Source of the DNA: Paenibacillus sp. PL2-23
GTDB taxonomy: Bacteria > Bacillota > Bacilli > Paenibacillales > Paenibacillaceae
Length of the DNA: 64,000 bases
Direction of reading: 5' to 3'
Assembly (NCBI RefSeq): GCF_040834005.1
Contig: NZ_CP162129.1
Coordinates: 1,469,501 to 1,533,500, forward strand
This document shows positions 59,412-64,000 of this stretch, in pieces (the stretch's first letter is position 1; each line of letters begins with the position of its first letter). The position numbers and the translations under genes were made by a program. Under the pieces are notes generated by a model. The model saw only the letters and a list, made by a program, of their open reading frames with translations. It made no database searches and had not been told where the DNA came from.

Positions 59412-60398
59412 ATGAAAGCTATCAGATGGGGAATTATCGGCTGCGGCAATGTGACGGAGGTGAAGAGCGGGCCCGGATTTCAGAAGGCGGAGGGAAGCGA
59501 GCTGGTTGCGGTAATGAGGCGCAATGGCGAGCTTGCTGCGGATTATGCCGCCAGACATGGCGTGCCAAGATGGTATGATGATGCGGACAAGCTTATCCAG
59601 GACCCTGAGGTGGACGCTGTGTACGTGGCGACTCCACCTTCGTCGCATAAGGAATACGCGATCAAATGCGCGGCGGCCGGGAAGCCGGTCTATGTCGAGA
59701 AGCCGATGGCTCTGGACGCTGAGGAATGCCAGCACATGCTTGAGGCTTGCGAGGAGAAGGGCGTACCTTTGTTTGTTGCATTCTATCGGAGGGCTCTGCC
59801 GTATTTCACACGGATCAAAGAACTGCTGGAGAGCGGCGCGATTGGCGAGATACGTTATTTGACCATGACGCAGCATCAGCCAGCAGGAGTCAATAGTGGA
59901 GCGGAAGTCCTGCCGTGGCGCCTGGACCCCGCCGTCTCGGGCGGCGGACTGTTCGTCGACCTCGCGAGCCACACGTTGGATATTATGGACTTTCTGCTCG
60001 GGCCGATCCGCTCCGTTCAAGGAGCCGCGGGCAACCAAGCCGGCTTGTACGCGGCGGAGGATATCGTGACGGGAAGCTTTGTGTTCGAGAACGGCGTGCA
60101 GGCGACGGGTACATGGTGCTTCAGCGCTTACGACTACTGCGATCGGAACGAGCTAGTGGGGAGCAAGGGAAAGCTTGTATTCTCGACGTTCGGCAACGAA
60201 CGAATAGAAGTGATCACCGCTGAGGGTGTGGAGGTCATTGAACTGGAGAAGCCGCTCCATATTCAGCAACCGCTTATCCAGCTCATTGTGAACGAGCTGC
60301 GCGGCGGCGAGCCAAGCCCGAGCAATGGCCTCAGCGCAATGCGTACAAGCAGGGTAATGGATGAGCTGCTGCGGGACTACAAGACGGGGCGACAATAG
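59412..60398 (+). CDS. Gfo/Idh/MocA-family oxidoreductase
   Basis: The protein of about 328 residues has an N-terminal Rossmann fold (RWGIIGCGNVTEVKSGPGFQ), the catalytic lysine motif YVEKPMALDAEE, and a C-terminal domain with GGGLFVDLASHTLDIMDFLLG. The family oxidises or reduces sugars and cyclitols with NAD(P). It differs from the 26.4-kb paralogue in the N-terminal loop. GAGAGGGGA precedes the ATG. It stands alone between the ABC exporter and the repeat element, so no pathway can be named. Confidence 0.88.
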   Translation: MKAIRWGIIGCGNVTEVKSGPGFQKAEGSELVAVMRRNGELAADYAARHGVPRWYDDADKLIQDPEVDAVYVATPPSSHKEYAIKCAAAGKPVYVEKPMALDAEECQHMLEACEEKGVPLFVAFYRRALPYFTRIKELLESGAIGEIRYLTMTQHQPAGVNSGAEVLPWRLDPAVSGGGLFVDLASHTLDIMDFLLGPIRSVQGAAGNQAGLYAAEDIVTGSFVFENGVQATGTWCFSAYDYCDRNELVGSKGKLVFSTFGNERIEVITAEGVEVIELEKPLHIQQPLIQLIVNELRGGEPSPSNGLSAMRTSRVMDELLRDYKTGRQ

Positions 60399-60454
60399 AA
60401 GGGGCGGTGTGCATTTTTGAATCTTAACGGCACTTGTTGAAGCAATCGACTGCC

Positions 60455-60537
60455 TAACGGACAAAATGTAATCTTAGCGCACAAATTTGACTGGTGCAGA
60501 TCGTAATTCGCGCGCTAACGATGCATTTTGTCCGTTA
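60455..60537. repeat. Long inverted repeat in the gap before the GH42 gene
   Basis: TAACGGACAAAATG...TTAGCGC (60455-60480) and GCGCTAA...CATTTTGTCCGTTA (60512-60537) match at 22 of 26 positions around a 31-base centre. A further GTCCGTTA lies at 60670 and CGCTAACGTT-type words lie at 60560-60590. The 329-base gap (60399-60727) between convergent genes holds no ORF worth reporting. This may be a dispersed element or a bidirectional terminator without T runs. Confidence 0.7.
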
Positions 60538-60727
60538 CAGATTCAATCGCGTTGAAAACTGGCGCTAACGTTAAGAAGTGAACGTTAGAGATGGCTGCTC
60601 CCAGAGAGGCTAGTTGCCGATGGCGCATAGCCTGGCTGAATGTTCGCTCCCAAGCTACGCCAATAGTCCGTCCGTTACAAAGTCTTGAAGTCGCAAGCTC
60701 GACTCATTCGTGTTCATCTAATGATGG

Positions 60728-62800
60728 TTACGCCAGCACCAGCACGCCGAAGCCTTCGAGCGAGATGGTGCCCTGGAGCTTGCGGCCCGTCAGCAGGTCC
60801 GTCTTGGCCTCGCGAAGTGTCATTTCGGCAGGCTCTTCCGCATAATTCAGCAAGAAATAGAGCGGGCCGGCGGCATCCTCACGAATGGCGAGCTCAACCT
60901 GCGGCGGCAGCTCCAGAATGCCCTCCGCCGGAGATTGCAGGCCGATGCGTGAGATGACCTGCGCCGCGGACGCTTCGTCGAAGACGGCGCCGTAGTACCA
61001 GGCCTCGCCTTGGCCAAACGCGTTGCGAGTCACCGCTGGCTTGCCGGCGTAGTGGTCGCTAGCGTATGTCGCGATGATCTCCACCGTGTCGCTCTCCGGC
61101 AGCAGCACGTCGTTGAAGCGGTCGGCTGCTGTGTCGGCTGCGGCGATGCCGGCAGACTCATCCGACAGCCAATTCATGCGGACTGCGGCGCGTGTACCCT
61201 TCACCATTGTAAACTCCTCGACCGAAATACCGCAGAGCTTGGCTGCCGCGCCCGGGAACGGACGCATATAGCATTGCGCCCGATCGTCCTTGTAGCCGGT
61301 ACGGCAGGCGAACACGACAATACCGCCTTGGCTAACGTATTCCTCTAACAGAGCTGCGGCTTCGTCCGTCATAATTGCTGCGTGCGGGTAGATCAAGGCT
61401 TTGTACTTCCGCAGCTCCTCAAGCGTCGTTCCTTGGCGCAGGCAGAGGGTATCGCACGGAATGTGCCTTCTCGTTAACGCCTTGTACCAAGCGGTGCGGC
61501 TCTGCCAATAGAACGGGCCATGCCATACATCGTATTCGCCGTCCCACTCGTTGTCGTAATCGCGGACAATGGCGACCTCCGCCTTGTACAAGGTGCTTGC
61601 GATACGCGCTCCGGCTTCAGCAAGCTCACGGCCAATCCCTCTTGCCTCACGAATCCGTCTGTTCTCACGGTTATGGTAATCATTCAAGCCGTGCCAATAC
61701 ATCTCATGGCCGAACGTCGCGGTGCGCCAGCGGAAGTAGACGACCATGTTGGCGCCGTGCGCAATGGACTGGTACGTCCACAGCCGCATCTGGCCAGGCT
61801 TCGGCGATGGCATATCCAGTCGGTTCACCCAACCGCCGGGACCGGCTTGCTGCTCCATGACGCAGAACTGCGGGGAGATGGAACGCACGGTGCTGAGTGT
61901 CTGGCTCCAGCCTCTGTCCGCCAGCGGGCTCTCTTCATTGGGATCCTGGAAGATGGTTGAGAACTGCGGATACGAATCATAGCTGAAGAAGTCAAGCAGC
62001 TCGTCAGTCATACGGTGGCTGTCCAGATGTCCGAACAGGCCGTTGGTCGTTACCCAGTGCCGGGGCGCGATCTCCCGAATGATATCAACCTGAACCTTGG
62101 CGAAATCGATGACGCTGTCGGATATAAATCTTTTTTCGTCCAAATAGAGATGAGGATTCGGCTGCTTGCCCGCTGTTGTCATACGGGACAGATGGACCTG
62201 GGACCAGTCCGTATAGGTTTGGCTCCAGAACACTGTACCCCATGCCTCGTTCAAAGCCTCAAGACTGCCGTATTTGCGCTGCAGCCATTCCCGGAAAGCC
62301 GCGTGATCAGCAGGCGAATAAAACTCCGAAATTTCACAGTTGAACTCGTTGTCAATCTGCCAGCCGACAATAGCGGGATGATCGCGGTAATGCTCTGCCA
62401 TCCTCCGTACGATAATAGCGCACAGCTCCCGGTACTTCGGGCTGTTGTAGTTGTAATGGCGGCGCAGCCCGTGTTCAATCGTCTGTCCGTTGAAGTTGAC
62501 GTTCAGCACCTCCGGATACTTCTGCGTGAGCCAAGCGGGCGGCGTTGCTGTTGGTGTGCCCATAATGATCTGCAGTCCATGCTGATGGGCGAGCTCCAGC
62601 GCTTTGTCGAACAGCTCGAAGGAGAAGACACCCTCCCGGGGCTCGAAGATCGACCAGGCGAATTCGCCGACTCGAACGATCGAGATGCCGAGCTCCGCCA
62701 TGCGGCGGAAATCATCCGCCCAGAGCTCCTCCTTCCAGTGCTCCGGGTAATAGCAGACTCCAAGTCGTAAATGGTCAAGCGCGGTTGTTGGCTGATTCAT
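60728..62800 (-). CDS. GH42 beta-galactosidase
   Basis: The 690-residue enzyme opens LGVCYYPEHWKEELWADDFRRM, the GH42 N-terminus. The catalytic acid/base is the glutamate in GWQIDNEF (E152) and the nucleophile the glutamate in FCVMEQQAG (about 311). The trimerisation and C-terminal beta domains follow. There is no signal peptide, so it is intracellular and hydrolyses small beta-galactosides, galacto-oligosaccharides or arabinosides. GGAGGAG lies before the ATG. It is divergent from an AraC regulator 145 bp away, its probable controller. No transporter is adjacent. Confidence 0.94.
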   Translation of the reverse strand: MNQPTTALDHLRLGVCYYPEHWKEELWADDFRRMAELGISIVRVGEFAWSIFEPREGVFSFELFDKALELAHQHGLQIIMGTPTATPPAWLTQKYPEVLNVNFNGQTIEHGLRRHYNYNSPKYRELCAIIVRRMAEHYRDHPAIVGWQIDNEFNCEISEFYSPADHAAFREWLQRKYGSLEALNEAWGTVFWSQTYTDWSQVHLSRMTTAGKQPNPHLYLDEKRFISDSVIDFAKVQVDIIREIAPRHWVTTNGLFGHLDSHRMTDELLDFFSYDSYPQFSTIFQDPNEESPLADRGWSQTLSTVRSISPQFCVMEQQAGPGGWVNRLDMPSPKPGQMRLWTYQSIAHGANMVVYFRWRTATFGHEMYWHGLNDYHNRENRRIREARGIGRELAEAGARIASTLYKAEVAIVRDYDNEWDGEYDVWHGPFYWQSRTAWYKALTRRHIPCDTLCLRQGTTLEELRKYKALIYPHAAIMTDEAAALLEEYVSQGGIVVFACRTGYKDDRAQCYMRPFPGAAAKLCGISVEEFTMVKGTRAAVRMNWLSDESAGIAAADTAADRFNDVLLPESDTVEIIATYASDHYAGKPAVTRNAFGQGEAWYYGAVFDEASAAQVISRIGLQSPAEGILELPPQVELAIREDAAGPLYFLLNYAEEPAEMTLREAKTDLLTGRKLQGTISLEGFGVLVLA

Positions 62801-62945
62801 GCATGCTCCTCCTACATCAAAATATTGCGATTATAATTGGAATAGATATAGTGTAAGATGCTTTTCGACTCGCGTATATGACAATATCCTGCGACAGATA
62901 GTACAATATTGCTAAACGCTGTTTCAAAAGGAGAGTGCGCCTGCA

Positions 62946-63794
62946 TTGCATATCCACTGTATCGTTCCCAAGCCGTCGTATCCGCTGTATGTCTGTTATC
63001 CCGACATGTTCGGACGTTACTCTGACTTCCCTCACCATGCGGAGCGAAGAGAAGAAGGCGTTCTGAAGGAATATAATCTTCATCTCATATTTGGGGGCGG
63101 CGGGTATGTGGTAGGAGAAGACGGGGAACAGGTTCAAGTGAAGGCGGGAGAAGGCTTTCTATTCGCGAAGGAAGCGTTCCAGCAATATGGTTCAAGCCAG
63201 TCGGACCCATGGGATGTCAGGTGGATTCACTTCACGGCGTCCATTCCTTCTGCAATGCTTAGGGGGGCGGATGAGGCAGGAGCCTGGCTGTTCTCCTTCT
63301 CGGAAGGTGCGAGAATGCAGGAGCTGACGGATCGTATGTATGAGCTTAGCGATTCGTTCGGCTTGGGGAGCGAAGCGGCCATTTCGGCTTTGCTGTACGA
63401 GCTGCTAGCTCAGTTGGATCAGCATACTGAAAGTCTGGAGGGCGCTGCGGCGCTCCGGAAGCGCCGGGAAATGCGGGAGGCTGCCGATATCATTCGCAGC
63501 CGGTGCCGGGAGGCCTGGGATATCGCGGGCATGGCGAAGCTGACCGGGTATAGCCCTTATCATTTTATCCGAGTGTTCGGAGATGTCATGGGGAGGACGC
63601 CCATTCGCTATCTGACGGAGTGCCGCATGTTGGAGGCGAAGCTGCTGCTTGCCACCTCGGGGCTGCCGATCAAGGACGTTGCGCAACGGTGCGGCTTCTC
63701 GCAAGCAAGCTATTTCATCCGCGTCTTCCGAGGGATGGAGGGTCTGTCGCCGTCCGCTTATCGTGAGCTCCACGGCCGACATGGCCAGTCGTAA
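62946..63794 (+). CDS. AraC-family regulator divergent from the GH42 gene
   Basis: The 282-residue AraC protein has an N-terminal cupin (about 20-140; EYNLHLIFGGGGYVVGEDGEQVQVKAGEGFLF) and a C-terminal HTH pair (IAGMAKLTGYSPYHFIRVFGDVMGRTPIRYL and IKDVAQRCGFSQASYFIRVFRGMEG). The start is a TTG at 62946 with GGAGA about 13 bp upstream, so it is approximate. The layout matches sugar-sensing regulators of glycosidase genes. Confidence 0.9.
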   Translation: MHIHCIVPKPSYPLYVCYPDMFGRYSDFPHHAERREEGVLKEYNLHLIFGGGGYVVGEDGEQVQVKAGEGFLFAKEAFQQYGSSQSDPWDVRWIHFTASIPSAMLRGADEAGAWLFSFSEGARMQELTDRMYELSDSFGLGSEAAISALLYELLAQLDQHTESLEGAAALRKRREMREAADIIRSRCREAWDIAGMAKLTGYSPYHFIRVFGDVMGRTPIRYLTECRMLEAKLLLATSGLPIKDVAQRCGFSQASYFIRVFRGMEGLSPSAYRELHGRHGQS

Positions 63795-63901
63795 CAGGAG
63801 GTTACGGCAATCTGGAAGTGCCAAGCATGCCATTCGGTGCTAGAATGGAGGATATGACTTCTGCCGGATGGCGGAGGAAGCTTGAGGGGAGAACGTACGG
63901 A

Positions 63902-64000
63902 ATGTGGCTTACCTATTCAATACTTGCGGCAATCAGCTTTGGGCTTCGAGGCATCCTATATCATTGGACCAGCCAGAAGCCTGTGAGCCGCAACGCGCTT
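63902..64000 (+). CDS. Start of a membrane protein, EamA/DMT-like (3' end outside window)
   Basis: The ATG at 63902 is 9 bp after GAGGGGAGA and opens a frame of 33 codons to the window end: MWLTYSILAAISFGLRGILY, then HWTSQKPVSRNAL. The first helix with SFGLRG is typical of EamA (drug/metabolite) transporters, but only one TM is visible. Confidence 0.6.
   Translation, partial: MWLTYSILAAISFGLRGILYHWTSQKPVSRNAL

Overview
The window comes from an endospore-forming Bacillota, most probably Paenibacillus or a close relative. The reasons are a gerA-type germinant-receptor operon, strong Gram-positive ribosome-binding sites with frequent TTG and GTG starts, a perfect CIRCE operator, TPP and yybP-ykoY riboswitches with B. 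subtilis-like architecture, and abundant AraC regulators and sugar oxidoreductases. The assignment rests on gene content and style only. I found no rRNA, tRNA or CRISPR array.

Layout. 0-4.2 kb: a GAF-PAS-GGDEF-EAL protein cut by the window start, a TPP-dependent acetolactate-synthase-like enzyme and a carboxymuconolactone-decarboxylase-like protein. 4.3-7.9 kb: htpG under a sigma-A promoter with a perfect CIRCE box, a CBS-domain protein, a possible 20-codon ORF and a HAD hydrolase. 7.9-15.2 kb (minus strand): a MalT/LAL regulator, gluconokinase and an SNF2 helicase. 15.3-19.8 kb: a DinB-like protein, an IS110-family element with a long non-coding leader, an LLM oxidoreductase, an M15 peptidase and a thioredoxin-like protein. 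19.9-25.4 kb: a Mn-riboswitch-controlled TerC gene, tdk, ykuK, a MEKHLA protein, a DUF72 protein and threonine synthase. 25.4-29.3 kb: an AraC regulator divergent from a three-gene sugar/inositol-type operon. 29.4-38.4 kb: a germinant receptor operon (A-C-D-B order), an MCP, Mn pyrophosphatase, a small acidic protein and P5C dehydrogenase.

38.4-40.7 kb is a repeat-rich island. It holds an inverted-repeat element, a 102-bp array built from two alternating 51-bp half-units, a GAAGTAAGT low-complexity tract, a second family with a period of about 51 bp, and a 14-bp triplet. Diverged copies of the first family also lie at 4.3 kb with the same 51-bp spacing. 40.7-51.2 kb: a GNAT protein, then an 11-gene thiamin operon on the minus strand (ylmB-tenA-thiZ-thiX-thiY-thiF-thiE-thiS-thiG-thiO-thiD) behind a TPP riboswitch and attenuator. 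It joins pyrimidine salvage and uptake to thiazole synthesis and coupling; thiC is not in the window.

51.2-59.3 kb: an ArsR sensor with CzrA-type metal ligands, an AraC regulator that appears to start at CTG, a tnpB-only IS605/IS1341-type element with a hairpin-rich 3' region (candidate omega RNA), a MATE exporter, a CzcD-like CDF exporter with a CzrA-type operator at its promoter, and an ABC-2 exporter pair. 59.4-64 kb: a Gfo/Idh/MocA oxidoreductase, an inverted-repeat intergenic element, a GH42 beta-galactosidase divergent from an AraC regulator, and the start of an EamA-like membrane protein.

No obvious defence island or biosynthetic cluster is present. The least-explained signals are the 51/102-bp repeat families, the two RNA-guided-element candidates (IS110 leader and tnpB 3' region), and CIRCE control of htpG.
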